In this document: positions 40,307 through 49,223 of the stretch, one piece after another
Position numbering within the stretch: the stretch's first letter is position 1
Layout: every line of letters starts with the position of its first letter
Source: Streptomyces acidicola
GTDB lineage: Bacteria; Actinomycetota; Actinomycetes; Streptomycetales; Streptomycetaceae
Reading direction: 5' to 3'
NCBI RefSeq assembly: GCF_009377235.1
Contig: NZ_VMNX01000023.1
Location: 1-61,076, forward strand
DNA: 61,076 nt
Notes under the pieces: model-generated
Told to the model about the DNA's origin: nothing
The model's input: the letters and a program-made list of their open reading frames with translations, nothing else
The model's database searches: none
Position numbers and translations under genes: made by a program

Positions 40307-41014
40307 ATGCCCGCCATCGCCATCGTCGGAGCCGGCCCCCAGATGGGCCTGGCCATCGCCCGTACCTTCGGTACTCAGGGCTTCGATGTCGCCCTGATCT
40401 CCCGTAACCCCGAGAAGCTCGAAGCAAGCGTCGGCAAGCTCGCCGCCGAGGGCATCACCGCCGCCGCGTTCCCTGCGAACGTGCTCGACCGCGCCGGCCT
40501 CACGCACGCGCTCAAGGAGGCAGCCACGAGGTTCGGCGGTATCGACGTCCTGGAGTACTCCCCGGTGGGGACCTTCGGCATCACCGCACTGACCTCCCCG
40601 TCCGGGACCCAACCGTCCGATGTCGAATTCGAGATGAACTTCCAGCTGTACGGAGCCATAGCCGCCACGAACGCGGTACTGCCGGCCATGCGTGAGGCCG
40701 GCTCGGGCACCCTCCTCTACACCACTGGCGCCGGTTCGATCTGGCCCGACCCGCGGGTCGCCAACGTCAACGCCGCCGCCGCGGCACTGCGCAACTGGGT
40801 GATGAACCTGCACAAGGAGCTGGCCGACGCCAACACCGGTATCCAGGCCGCCCACGTCGGCATCGACGCATCCATCGGCGTCTCCGTCATCCCCGGTGTC
40901 GACCCGGTCCAGCCCGAGCAGCTCACCCCCATGTACTGGGACCTGCACACCACCAGGCGCGACGAGGCCGAACTCGTCTTCCGCGTCGGGGACCAGGGCG
41001 TCCCCCGCGGCTGA
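40307..41014 (+). CDS. SDR-like Rossmann protein, paralog 1 of 3
   Basis: A 235-residue short-chain dehydrogenase-like protein starting with AIAIVGAGPQMGLAIARTFG, a good NAD(P)-binding GxxxxxG motif, then VALISRN. It departs from catalytic SDRs: where NNAG is expected it has IDVLEYSPVG, and the YxxxK segment reads VNAAAAALRNW, so both the Tyr and the Lys are missing. The TTGAGS stretch keeps a possible Ser. A C-terminal extension VGDQGVPRG is unique to this copy. With two close paralogs (44385, 46103) under the same operators it is likely a regulated family with an unusual role: a divergent oxidoreductase or a cofactor-binding sensor. Confidence 0.85.
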   Translation: MPAIAIVGAGPQMGLAIARTFGTQGFDVALISRNPEKLEASVGKLAAEGITAAAFPANVLDRAGLTHALKEAATRFGGIDVLEYSPVGTFGITALTSPSGTQPSDVEFEMNFQLYGAIAATNAVLPAMREAGSGTLLYTTGAGSIWPDPRVANVNAAAAALRNWVMNLHKELADANTGIQAAHVGIDASIGVSVIPGVDPVQPEQLTPMYWDLHTTRRDEAELVFRVGDQGVPRG

Positions 41015-41350
<336 letters not shown>

Positions 41351-42238
41351 ATGACCACGACCACCGATCCGTCCTACGTCGACCCGGCGCTGATCAACCC
41401 CCGCGCCGTACGTCTCGTCGCGGCCTTCAAGGACGCCCTGGCCCGTATGCGCGACGAGGAGGGACTGACCTTCGACGACCTCAACGCGGCCGCCACCCTG
41501 ATCCAGAAGATCCACACAGCCACCGGCGTCCCGCTGGCGCTGGCCGCCATGCCCCTGTACAGCGAGGTCTTCCAGGGCGGCCGCGACGGCTACACCCCGT
41601 CCGAGGACGTCAACAGCCCCACCTACAGGGCCGGTTCCCGTCGTATCGACAACCCCGGCACCCTTCCGATGCGGCCGGACGAGCCCGGTACTCCGCTGAT
41701 CGTCTCCGGCAGGGTCCTGGACGGACACGGCCAGCCGCTCTCGGGCGCCAGGCTGGAGATCTACCACGCGGCCAACAACGGCAACTACTCCGGGATGTTC
41801 GACGACGGAGTGCCCGAGGACAACCTGCGTGGGCATCTGTTCACCGACGACCACGGCCGCTACACGTTCACCACCATCACCCCGGTCGCCTACGCCGACT
41901 CCCACACGATGGAGATCGACGGCGTCCCCGAGGCCGTGGCAGCTCTCGGACGCAGCCTTTACCGCCCGGCCCACATCCACTACGAGATCCACCACCCCGA
42001 CCTGATCACCTCCTGGCGCGGCGAGATCTACTTCAAGGGAGACCCCGTCATCCCCGTCGACTTCGTCGGCGGAACGCTGGCCCCTCCCGCACTGCAAGCC
42101 GACACCGTCCTGCACGAGGACACCGACGCCGTCACCCCACACGGCCTCCAGGTCCCCTTCAGGACCATGGAGTTCGACTTCCTCCTCAAGACCCGCACCA
42201 GCCCCGACACCATCACCCCGAAGGCCAGGCCGGCATGA
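41351..42238 (+). CDS. Intradiol ring-cleavage dioxygenase, divergent
   Basis: Fe(III)-dependent catechol-type dioxygenase of 295 residues behind GAGGAG. Ligands visible: Tyr in NNGNYSGMF (about 140) and YRPAHIHYEIH with Tyr and two His (about 204-212). A helical N-terminal domain (about 15-85) matches catechol/hydroxyquinol dioxygenases. It lacks the ExTxxGPF stretch before the sandwich seen in the 16931 enzyme; instead it has IDNPGTLPMRPDEPGTPL. No maleylacetate reductase or muconate enzyme is adjacent. Substrate is therefore open; a substituted catechol or trihydroxybenzene is likely. It sits in the SDR paralog region and may share its inducer. Confidence 0.88.
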   Translation: MTTTTDPSYVDPALINPRAVRLVAAFKDALARMRDEEGLTFDDLNAAATLIQKIHTATGVPLALAAMPLYSEVFQGGRDGYTPSEDVNSPTYRAGSRRIDNPGTLPMRPDEPGTPLIVSGRVLDGHGQPLSGARLEIYHAANNGNYSGMFDDGVPEDNLRGHLFTDDHGRYTFTTITPVAYADSHTMEIDGVPEAVAALGRSLYRPAHIHYEIHHPDLITSWRGEIYFKGDPVIPVDFVGGTLAPPALQADTVLHEDTDAVTPHGLQVPFRTMEFDFLLKTRTSPDTITPKARPA

Positions 42239-42301
42239 ACCCCGAGGACACGACGGCCTGAGCGCCGGCCCCGCTCAACACCGCCCTGTACCACCACCTA
42301 G

Positions 42302-42420
42302 GACCGTCTTGAGTACGAAGCGGTGCTCGAGTTCTTCGCTCCCGGCGCCGCGTACGAGCTGCGAGGACAGAGGCTGCGCGGCCACGCCTAGATCCTCGGG
42401 TACGGCGGCCCCACACCCAC
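42302..42420 (+). pseudogene. Fragment of a SnoaL/NTF2-like protein
   Basis: Reads DRLEYEAVLEFFAPGAAYEL, then RGQRLRGHA, an in-frame TAG (42389-42391), then ILGYGG. That resembles the small NTF2-like/SnoaL-like alpha-beta barrel family. It has no start, an internal stop and no C terminus. The rest of the gap (42239-42531) holds only the ribosome site region of the next SDR. Confidence 0.5.
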
Positions 42421-42531
42421 CGAACCTCCCCGACTGACGTTCACGCGCCAGACCGCCCCATGGCAGGCGCTTCCCGCCGTCGTGGGTGCCACGGTTCAAC
42501 CACGCAAACCACGCCTTGAAGGGTCACCGTC

Positions 42532-43299
42532 ATGGACAAACTCAGCGGCAGGACCGCTCTCGTCACCGGCTCCAGCCGGGGCATCGGCCGGGCCACGGCC
42601 GTCGGCCTGGCCCGCGAGGGCGCCCTGGTCGCCGTGCACTACGCGCACAACAAGCAGGGCGCCCAGGAGACAGTCGAGCTCATCGAGAAGGACGGCGGCC
42701 GGGCCTTCACGGTCGGCGCCGAACTCGGCGTGCCCGGCGACATCGACCAGTTGTTCCGCGGTCTGGAGGCCGGCCTGAAGCAGCACACCGGGAAGACCAC
42801 CCTTGACATCCTGGTGAACAACGCCGGCGAGACCCTGCCCGGCGGGGCCGCCCCCGAGGCGGTCTCGGCCGAGCAGTTCGACAAGCTGTTCGCGGTCAAC
42901 GCCAAGGCGCCCTTCTTCATCGCCCAGCGTGCCCTCGGGCTGATCCCCGACGGAGGACGCGTCATCAACATCTCCTCCGGCCTGACCCGGGTCGCCAACC
43001 CCTCGCAGATGGTCTACGCGATGACAAAGGGCGCCGTCGAACAACTCTCACGGCACTTCGCCCGCCACCTCGCCCCCCGGGGGATCACCGTCAACACGGT
43101 GGCTCCCGGCATCACGGACAACGGGAACGCGATCTTCAAGATTCCCGAGGTCCGGGAGCAGATGTCCCAGCTGTCGGCGTTCAAACGCATCGGCGAGCCG
43201 GAAGACGTAGCCGACGCCGTGGTCTTCCTCGCGACCGACGAAGCACGCTGGATCACCGGCGCGTTCCTCGACGCCACCGGCGGCAGCCTCCTCGGCTAG
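42532..43299 (+). CDS. Short-chain dehydrogenase/reductase (classical)
   Basis: A 255-residue classical SDR with intact hallmarks: TGSSRGIGRATAVG (about 12), VHYAHNKQGA, DILVNNAGETLPGG (about 100), catalytic Ser in INISSGL (about 145) and YAMTK (about 163). It is a normal NAD(P)-dependent oxidoreductase, in contrast to the three catalytically odd paralogs around it. Monocistronic, or co-transcribed with the dioxygenase 294 bases upstream. Substrate unknown. Confidence 0.92.
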   Translation: MDKLSGRTALVTGSSRGIGRATAVGLAREGALVAVHYAHNKQGAQETVELIEKDGGRAFTVGAELGVPGDIDQLFRGLEAGLKQHTGKTTLDILVNNAGETLPGGAAPEAVSAEQFDKLFAVNAKAPFFIAQRALGLIPDGGRVINISSGLTRVANPSQMVYAMTKGAVEQLSRHFARHLAPRGITVNTVAPGITDNGNAIFKIPEVREQMSQLSAFKRIGEPEDVADAVVFLATDEARWITGAFLDATGGSLLG

Positions 43300-43307
43300 G
43301 CGACGCA

Positions 43308-43902
43308 TGGTTCAACTCCACTGCTGTCGTCGAGCGTTCCCATGCAGCCTGCAACCGCCCCCGGCTGTTGCGGGCTGCCGGCCATCTGGTGGCCGAACAC
43401 GGCGCCGAGCACGTCACCATGGAGGCCACGCGAAGGAGACCGGAGTGGGAGAGGGCACCCTTTTCCGCCGGTTCGGCGACCGAGGCGGACCTCTCCTCGC
43501 TCTCCTCTCCGAGGCCGACTTCCAGGAAGCGTGCACGTCCGGGCCGCCTCCCCTCGGTCCCGGGGCTCCGATGGGAGAACGGCTCACGGCATTCGGCTGT
43601 GCACTCATCGAGCGCACGGCGACCGACACAGATCTGCGTACCGCGTTGGCACGCCAATGGTCCGGCGAACGTGGATACATCTCCAGGACTGCGGCTGCCT
43701 ATCACCGCCATGTGTCAGCGCTCATGTGTGAAGCGGGAGTAGACGGCGACCCTGAAATGCTCGCCCACCCCTGCTCACCTTCCTGAACATCAATGCAGTG
43801 GACCATCTGCGCCACGAGGGCCACGTTCCCGTTACCCGCCTCCAGGTCACCTGGGCAGATCTGGTGCGACATGCCAACTCCGCCCCGTGGACGGCGGCCT
43901 GA
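43308..43902 (+). pseudogene. TetR-family regulator broken by two frameshifts
   Basis: Joined across frames the product reads NRPRLLRAAGHLVAEHGAEH and VTMEA, shifts near 43430 to KETGVGEGTLFRRFGDRGG and LLALLSEADFQEA, continues to DGDPEMLAH, shifts again near 43770 to LLTFLNINAVDHLRHEGH, and ends RHANSAPWTAA with TGA at 43900. That is a nearly full TetR protein with an HTH. Two single-base shifts make it non-functional unless sequencing errors are responsible. Confidence 0.75.
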
Positions 43903-44384
43903 CCGGCTCGGGTGCCGACGGCGCGGTGATGCTCGGCGACCGCGCGGAACCAGTAGTGCCAGGTGACCTGCTCGGGGTTCTCGCGGACGGCGAGCAGCAG
44001 GCCCGGTTTCTCCGTGAGCACTCTCGGGGGTGCGGCGCCCGGCGTCGTGCATAGTTCCCGCGGCCGGGTCGGTCTGCAGGTCGGGCAGGGAGTGAAGGTC
44101 GAGTTCCACCGTCAACTGCGGTGCTCGGTAGGGCAGATGGACTGGAAGGAGCAGACAGGGGACGGGTTCAGAAGGCGCGGGGGCCTGCAACGGCCCGACA
44201 GGGCCATCGCGTGAGCACGGTCGCGGTGTCCAGTTGTCCGCCCTGACAGAGGCAGCACTGCTCGCGGGGCTAGGGGGCTTCTGATGGATCTCCGTGGAAT
44301 CGGAGCGGAAACCGGTTCCTTGATCGCACCGCGGCGCAGCACACCACGGCGCGATCAAGGGCCGACATGGGAGCCGAGGCGGCC
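43903..44384. other. Decayed stretch between TetR pseudogene and SDR paralog 2
   Basis: About 480 bases with no intact gene. On the minus strand a gene-like piece (EKPGLLLAVRENPEQVTWHY, then WFRAVAEHHRAVG) can be read near 43920-44020, family unknown. An inverted repeat with nine-base arms CTTGATCGC (44319-44327) and GCGATCAAG (44351-44359) just beyond the SDR paralog 2 stop may terminate that gene. Confidence 0.4.
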
Positions 44385-45062
44385 TCAGCCCTTGACGACG
44401 ATTTCGCCCTGGTCGCGCTTGGCGGTGTGCAGCTCCCAGTAGACGGGGGCGACGTCCTCGGCCGTGGCCGACTTGAGCGTGGGGTCGATGGAGACTCCGC
44501 CGAGCGCCACGTCGATGGCCACGTGGGCGGCCTGGACGCCGGTGCCGTCCAGTTCCTTGTGCAGGTTGACCACCCAGTTCCGCAGCGCCGCGGCGGCCGC
44601 GTTGACGTTCCCGACCACCGGCAGCGGGTCGAGGGAGCCGGCGCCGGTGGTGTAGAGCAGGGTGCCCGCACCGGCCTCGCGCATCGCGGGCAGTACGGCC
44701 TTGGTGGCGGCCATGGCCCCGTAGAGCTGGAACTCGATCTGGTCCTGGATGTGGGAGGGGTCGCTCTCGGCCGGAGTGGCCAGCGCGGTCGATTCGATGG
44801 CGAGCGGGGAGTACTCCAGGACGTCGATCCCGCCGAACCGGTCTGCGGCGTCCTTGAGGGCCTGAGTGAGGGCGTCGTGGTCGAGCACGCTCGCAGGGAA
44901 CGCGGCGGCGGTGATGCCCTCGGCGGCGAGCTGGGCGACGAGCCCGTCGAGCTTCTCGCGGCTGCGGGAGATCAGGGCGACGTCGAAGCCCTGCTTGCCG
45001 AAGGTACGGGCGATGGCCTGGCCCATCTGGGGGCCGGCTCCGACAATGGCGATGCTGGTCAC
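44385..45062 (-). CDS. SDR-like Rossmann protein, paralog 2 of 3
   Basis: A 225-residue paralog of the 40307 and 46103 products: AIVGAGPQMGQAIARTFG, ALISRSREKLDGLV, FGGIDVLEYSPLA, LLYTTGAGSLD, and NVNAAAAALRNWVVNLHKEL. As in the others, NNAG and YxxxK are absent while the cofactor-binding motif is intact. AAGGATCGCTGTG-like ribosome site precedes the start. It diverges from the intact TetR gene, and the shared 135-base gap holds three operators. That makes this copy the probable ancestral locus of the family. Confidence 0.87.
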   Translation of the reverse strand: MTSIAIVGAGPQMGQAIARTFGKQGFDVALISRSREKLDGLVAQLAAEGITAAAFPASVLDHDALTQALKDAADRFGGIDVLEYSPLAIESTALATPAESDPSHIQDQIEFQLYGAMAATKAVLPAMREAGAGTLLYTTGAGSLDPLPVVGNVNAAAAALRNWVVNLHKELDGTGVQAAHVAIDVALGGVSIDPTLKSATAEDVAPVYWELHTAKRDQGEIVVKG

Positions 45063-45102
45063 AGCGATCCTTTCGAAATCTCAGTGGCACGTGGATGAAT
45101 TC

Positions 45103-45187
45103 GGATAGGACTATCCAATTCAAGAGCCGGATAGGCCTATCCGGTTCACCGCGACCAGAGTACCATTGAAACTGGATAGGGCAATCC
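45103..45187. promoter_or_regulatory. Triple operator cassette between SDR-like paralog 2 and TetR
   Basis: Sites GGATAGGACTATCC (45103-45116), GGATAGGCCTATCC (45129-45142, within the perfect 18-base palindrome CCGGATAGGCCTATCCGG at 45127-45144) and GGATAGGGCAATCC (45174-45187). Spacings are 26 and 45 bases. The third ends 19 bases before the TetR ATG and would allow autoregulation. Confidence 0.85.
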
Positions 45188-45206
45188 GATTGGTAGGGTG
45201 ACCGGC

Positions 45207-45905
45207 ATGACGCCCGGCTCACAGCATCCCGACGGCCCCGCCCCCCAGCCGCTGCGCAGCGACGCGGAGCGCAACCGGGAGCGGATCATCGCCGCCGCAC
45301 GCAAGGTCTTCGCGCGCGATGGGCTGGGCGCCTCCATGGCGTCCGTGGCCCGCGAGGCCGGGGTCGGAATCGCCACGATGTTCCGTCGCTTCCCCACCAA
45401 GGAGGAACTGGTCGCCGCCGTCTTCGCCGACCGCATGGACGCCTACGCCGACGCGGTCGCCGTCGCCCTCGACGACCCCGACCCCTGGCACGGCTTCATC
45501 GGCTACCTCGAGGCCGCCTGCGCGATGCAGGCCGCCGACTACGGCTTCGCCGACGTACTCACCACGTCCTTCCCCACCGCCAAGGCCATGGAGGAGCGCC
45601 GCAACGAGGCGTACACGGGCATGGTGCGACTCATCGACCGCGCCAAGGCCGCAGGCCGACTACGCGAGGACTTCGACCCCTCGGACCTGGTCCTGATCCA
45701 CATGGCCAACGCCGGCGTCGTCAACGCCACCGGTGACGCCGCCCCCGACGCCTGGCGCCGCGTCGTCGCCCTGTTCATCCAGTCCTTCGAGGCCCCCGCC
45801 CGCGGCCCCCTCCCCGCCTCGCCCGAGCACGACGCCCTTCACAGGGCCATGCTCCGCACCAGCCCGGCCAGCCTCACCACACCGGAACCGGACACGACCA
45901 GCTGA
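45207..45905 (+). CDS. TetR-family repressor of the SDR-like paralogs
   Basis: A 232-residue TetR protein. The HTH (about 38-65: GASMASVAREAGVGIATMFR) follows an N-terminal Pro-rich tail and RSDAERNRERIIAAAR. The C-terminal domain carries WHGFIGYLEAACAMQAADYG. ATG 45207 has AGGGTG six bases upstream; GTG 45198 is an alternative adding three residues. It is the only intact regulator near three copies of a matching palindromic cassette, so it probably represses all three SDR-like genes and itself (inference from operator sharing). Confidence 0.88.
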   Translation: MTPGSQHPDGPAPQPLRSDAERNRERIIAAARKVFARDGLGASMASVAREAGVGIATMFRRFPTKEELVAAVFADRMDAYADAVAVALDDPDPWHGFIGYLEAACAMQAADYGFADVLTTSFPTAKAMEERRNEAYTGMVRLIDRAKAAGRLREDFDPSDLVLIHMANAGVVNATGDAAPDAWRRVVALFIQSFEAPARGPLPASPEHDALHRAMLRTSPASLTTPEPDTTS

Positions 45906-46102
45906 CACCCAGGTCGGTGACACCGCGCCCGGACGAGCAGTGGTACGACTCCACGACTCCACATCCAGAACGCGGCCTTGCCAACACTGCCCGCCCGGCG
46001 AGCCCGGGTCGCCGCAGTTCCACGGTCCAGCAGAGACTGGGAAGCCCAACGAGAAGCCCAACGAGCCACGGTGACAGCGGCGCATACTCGCGGGGACAGT
46101 CG

Positions 46103-46780
46103 TCAGCCCCTGAAGATGCGTTCGGCCTTGTCGCGATCGGTGGTGTGCAGCTCCCAGTAGAGGGGGGAGAGCTGATCGGCTGTGGCCTTCGGCTGTCCGT
46201 AGAACGTAGAGGTGCCGATCGTCACATCGAGGGCGACGTGAGCCGCCTGGACACCCGTCCCGGCCAGCTCCTTGTGCAGGTTGACCGCCCAGTTGCGCAG
46301 GGCCGCCGCAGCGGTGCTGACGTTGGCGGCCTTCGGCACGGGGCCGGTCGAACGGGCATCCGTGGTGTAGAGCAGGGTGCCCGCGCCGGTTTCCCGCATC
46401 GCGGGCAGCACCGACCTGGTGGCGGTGCTGGCCCCATAGAACTGGAAGTCCAGCTCATGCTGCACGTGAGACGGGTCGGTCTCGGCCGGAGTGGTCACGA
46501 CGGTTGAGCCGGGACTCTCGGCCGGGGAGTACTCCAGGACATCGATCCCGCCGAAATGCGTGGCGGCGCTCTCGAGCGCCTGGGTGAGTGTGCCGTGGTC
46601 GAGCACGTCCGCCGGGAACGCGGCGGCGGTGACGCCCTCCGCGGTGAGTCGGCCGACGAGACCGTAGAGCTTCGTACGATTACGTGAGATCAGGGCGACG
46701 TCGAAGCCCTGGGAGCCGAAGGTACGGGCGATGGCCAGACCCAGCTGGGGGCCGGCTCCGACGATGGCGATGCTGGGCAC
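46103..46780 (-). CDS. SDR-like Rossmann protein, paralog 3 of 3
   Basis: A 225-residue paralog from GTG 46780 behind AAAGGA. It keeps AIVGAGPQLGLAIARTFG and IDVLEYSPAE, and again lacks YxxxK (NVSTAAAALRNWAVNLHKEL). It also loses the GAGS serine region (YTTDARSTGPV), so it is the most diverged copy. Two operators of the shared type lie about 145-200 bases upstream. It converges with the TetR gene. Confidence 0.85.
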   Translation of the reverse strand: MPSIAIVGAGPQLGLAIARTFGSQGFDVALISRNRTKLYGLVGRLTAEGVTAAAFPADVLDHGTLTQALESAATHFGGIDVLEYSPAESPGSTVVTTPAETDPSHVQHELDFQFYGASTATRSVLPAMRETGAGTLLYTTDARSTGPVPKAANVSTAAAALRNWAVNLHKELAGTGVQAAHVALDVTIGTSTFYGQPKATADQLSPLYWELHTTDRDKAERIFRG

Positions 46781-46921
46781 AGCGATCCTTTCGCAAAACC
46801 TCACGGGAAGACGGCGTCGGGCGACGCGGCGAACGACCTCGCCGAGGGCGCCGACGCCGAACGCCTCGGCTGCGTTCCATGCAGCCGTACGCAGCCTGGA
46901 CACCCACACCACCCGAGATCC

Positions 46922-46978
46922 GGATAGACCTTTCCGGTTCACCGTGACTACCGTACCATCAACCGGAAAGGGCAATCC
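46922..46978. promoter_or_regulatory. Double operator cassette upstream of SDR-like paralog 3
   Basis: GGATAGACCTTTCC (46922-46935) and GGAAAGGGCAATCC (46965-46978), 43 bases apart. The sequence between them (TTCACCGTGACTACCGTACC) closely matches the equivalent stretch at 45145-45165, so the whole cassette was copied. The gene-proximal third site of the other cassettes is missing or degraded. Confidence 0.75.
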
Positions 46979-46984
46979 GATTAC

Positions 46985-47440
46985 CCGTCGGAGAGCATGG
47001 CCACGCTGGTAAGGAAGCACGCCGAGGACGGCCCGCTCACCCCCGAGGGCCAACGTGGCGTCGGACCCGTACACGTTCCGCAAGGGGTTCGTCGAGTGCG
47101 GCTCGGTGCAGCGGCAGGCCGGTCGGCAGCCGGTGGATCTGTTCGGGCCGTACCGGGACGGGCTCGGCGAATCCGCAGTGGATGTGCGGGTTGGTGGAGG
47201 CGCTGCCCATCTACGTGCCACCCGGCAGCCGGCTCAGCCCGGTGCTCACCGTCGTGCCGACCGACCGCGGCGGCCGTGCGGGGTGTACGACGACCGGCTC
47301 ACCGGGCCGGAAATCCCCCTCGACCGCCCAGCCGATCCCGTCGATGAGCCCGGATCCCTGTCTCGCTGATGTGCGAGGTGGACAGGTCATCGACCCTCAG
47401 ATCGCACGCCCCGTGTGCGATCCACGCTTTCATGTCCTGC
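46985..47440. other. Decayed stretch upstream of SDR paralog 3
   Basis: No intact gene. Minus-strand pieces in one phase look coding (IGWAVEGDFRPGEPVVVHPA, later SASTNPHIHCGFAEPV) but are split by an in-frame TAG near 47217 and lack a start. The family is not recognised. Together with 39638-40180 and 43903-44384, each SDR-like paralog lies beside degraded DNA. Confidence 0.4.
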
Positions 47441-47442
47441 CC

Positions 47443-48594
47443 CTACCACTCGGTCAGTGATCCGTCGGTGTTGCGCCACAGGGGATTGCGCCAGCGCTGG
47501 CCCACCTCGGCGGCCTTGCGTACGGCGGTCTCGTCGATCTCAATGCCGAGCCCCGGCGCGGTCGGCCGGCTGATGTGGCTGTCGGCGAAGTCGAAGACGC
47601 TTTTGTCGACCAGATAGTCGAGGAGATCCGAGCCTCCCCCGGTGTTGTAGTGGATGCCCAGGCTGGTCTCCTGGATCAGCGCGTTGGGGCTGGCGAAGTC
47701 GATCTGGAGGCTGGCGGCGAAGGCAATCGGGCCGAGTGGGCAGTGCGGGGCGAGGGCCACACCGTACGCTTCCGCCATCGCGGCGATCCGGCGGACCTCG
47801 GAGATGCCGCCGGCGTGGGACAGGTCCGGCTGCGCGACCGCGATCCCCGAGCCGAGCAGATCGCGGAAGTCCCACCGCGAGTAGAGCCGCTCCCCGGTGG
47901 CGATCGGCACGGTCGTGGAGGAGCAGATCCGCCCGAAGTCCGCGGTCAGTTCGGGCACGATCGGCTCTTCGACGAACAGCGGGTGCAGCGGTTCGAGCAG
48001 GCGCAGCGCCTCGCGGGCGACGGCGGGGGAAACGCGCCCGTGGAAGTCGATGGCGATGTCGGCGGTGTCGCCGATGGCCTCGCGTACGGCGGCGACGCGC
48101 CCCACCAGCAGGTCGAGTTCGGCCTTGGACTCCAGTGCGCGGGCCCTGCCGGTCCCGTTCATCTTGACCGCGTCGAAGCCCTGCTGCATGCGTTCCAGCG
48201 CGTGCTCGGCGACGCCGTCCGGCTCGTCACCGGCGATCCACGAGTAGGTGCGTACCCGGTCGCGTACCGCACCGCCGAGCAGTTCGTACACGGGGACGCC
48301 GAGGGCCTTGCCCTTGATGTCCCACAGGGCCTGGTCGATGCCGGCCACCGCGCTGGAGAGGATGGGACCGCCCCTGTAGAAGCCGCCCTTCGTCATGACC
48401 TGCCAGTGGTCCTCGATACGGAACGGGTCCTGGCCGATGAGGTAGTCGGAGAGTTCCTCGACGGCCGCGGCGACCGTCGCCGTACGTCCCTCGACGACCG
48501 GCTCGCCCCACCCGGTGACGCCCTCGTCGGTGCGTACGGCCAGGAACAGCCAGCGGGGTGCCACGGAGAAGGTCTCCAGAGCCACGATCTTCAT
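47443..48594 (-). CDS. dgoD: D-galactonate dehydratase (enolase superfamily)
   Basis: Dehydrates D-galactonate to 2-keto-3-deoxygalactonate, first step of the De Ley-Doudoroff pathway. The 383-residue mandelate-racemase-fold protein has the N-terminal cap (MKIVALETFSVAPRWLFLAV), GGPILSSAVAGIDQALWDIKG, metal ligands in DFHGRV (Asp about 193), FVEEPIVPE (Glu about 218), TGERLYSRWDF (Glu about 246), and APHCPLGPIA with the His base (about 296). It is the last gene of a five-gene leftward operon and overlaps the aldolase gene by four bases. A related sugar acid cannot be excluded. Confidence 0.92.
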   Translation of the reverse strand: MKIVALETFSVAPRWLFLAVRTDEGVTGWGEPVVEGRTATVAAAVEELSDYLIGQDPFRIEDHWQVMTKGGFYRGGPILSSAVAGIDQALWDIKGKALGVPVYELLGGAVRDRVRTYSWIAGDEPDGVAEHALERMQQGFDAVKMNGTGRARALESKAELDLLVGRVAAVREAIGDTADIAIDFHGRVSPAVAREALRLLEPLHPLFVEEPIVPELTADFGRICSSTTVPIATGERLYSRWDFRDLLGSGIAVAQPDLSHAGGISEVRRIAAMAEAYGVALAPHCPLGPIAFAASLQIDFASPNALIQETSLGIHYNTGGGSDLLDYLVDKSVFDFADSHISRPTAPGLGIEIDETAVRKAAEVGQRWRNPLWRNTDGSLTEW

Positions 48595-49223
48595 CGTTCC
48601 ACCTTTCCTGTGATCGCCTCGATGAGCTCGGGCAGGCGTGCGAACTGGTCAGGGTCGGCCAGGGCCGACCCGAGTGACACGGCTGCGGCCCCGGCGTCGA
48701 GGAATTCCACGGCATTGGCGAGATTCACGCCGCCGGTCGCGACGAAACGCGCCTCCGGGAACGGCCCGTGCATCGAAGTGATCCAGCTCGGACCGAGGTC
48801 GGCCGCGGGGAACGCCTTGAGCCAGGTGAGCCCGAGAGCCTCGGCCTGCTGGATCTCCGACGCGGTCGCGACACCCGGCAGGTGCGGCAGGCCCGCCGCG
48901 AGCGACGCCTCGGCGACGTCGCGGGAGAATCCGGGAGCCACGGTGAAACGCGCGCCCGCCTCCACCGCCCGCTCGACCCGCTCGACGGTGGTCACCGTGC
49001 CGGCGCCCACCACGGCTCCGCGCTCCTCGCCGGCCTCGACCGCCGCACGCAGCGCGGCCTCCGCGGTCTTGCTCTGTATGGGCACTTCGACGAGCCGGAT
49101 ACCCACGTCCCATGCCCGTCGGCTCACCTCCATCGTGCGTGCGACGTCGAAGCCTCGCAGGATCGCCATGAGCGGCAGCGTGTCGAATGCGTCCTGGAAC
49201 AGTTGTCCGGATGCGGTGTTCAT
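48591..49223 (-). CDS. dgoA: 2-dehydro-3-deoxy-6-phosphogalactonate aldolase (KDPG/KDPGal family)
   Basis: Class I aldolase of 210 residues cleaving KDPGal to pyruvate and glyceraldehyde 3-phosphate. Motifs: LMAILRGFD (Glu replaced as in some members, about 17-25), VEVPIQS (about 46), VGAGTVTTVERVERAVEAGA (about 73-92), APGFS, WLKAFPAADLGPSW with the Schiff-base Lys (about 134), and ATGGVNLANA. ATG 49223 overlaps the upstream IclR stop (ATGA). Confidence 0.9.
   Translation of the reverse strand: MNTASGQLFQDAFDTLPLMAILRGFDVARTMEVSRRAWDVGIRLVEVPIQSKTAEAALRAAVEAGEERGAVVGAGTVTTVERVERAVEAGARFTVAPGFSRDVAEASLAAGLPHLPGVATASEIQQAEALGLTWLKAFPAADLGPSWITSMHGPFPEARFVATGGVNLANAVEFLDAGAAAVSLGSALADPDQFARLPELIEAITGKVER

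Noticed and set aside
44319..44359. Inverted repeat called a firm terminator
   Set aside because: Nine-base arms but a 23-base loop and no T-run; mentioned only as possible.
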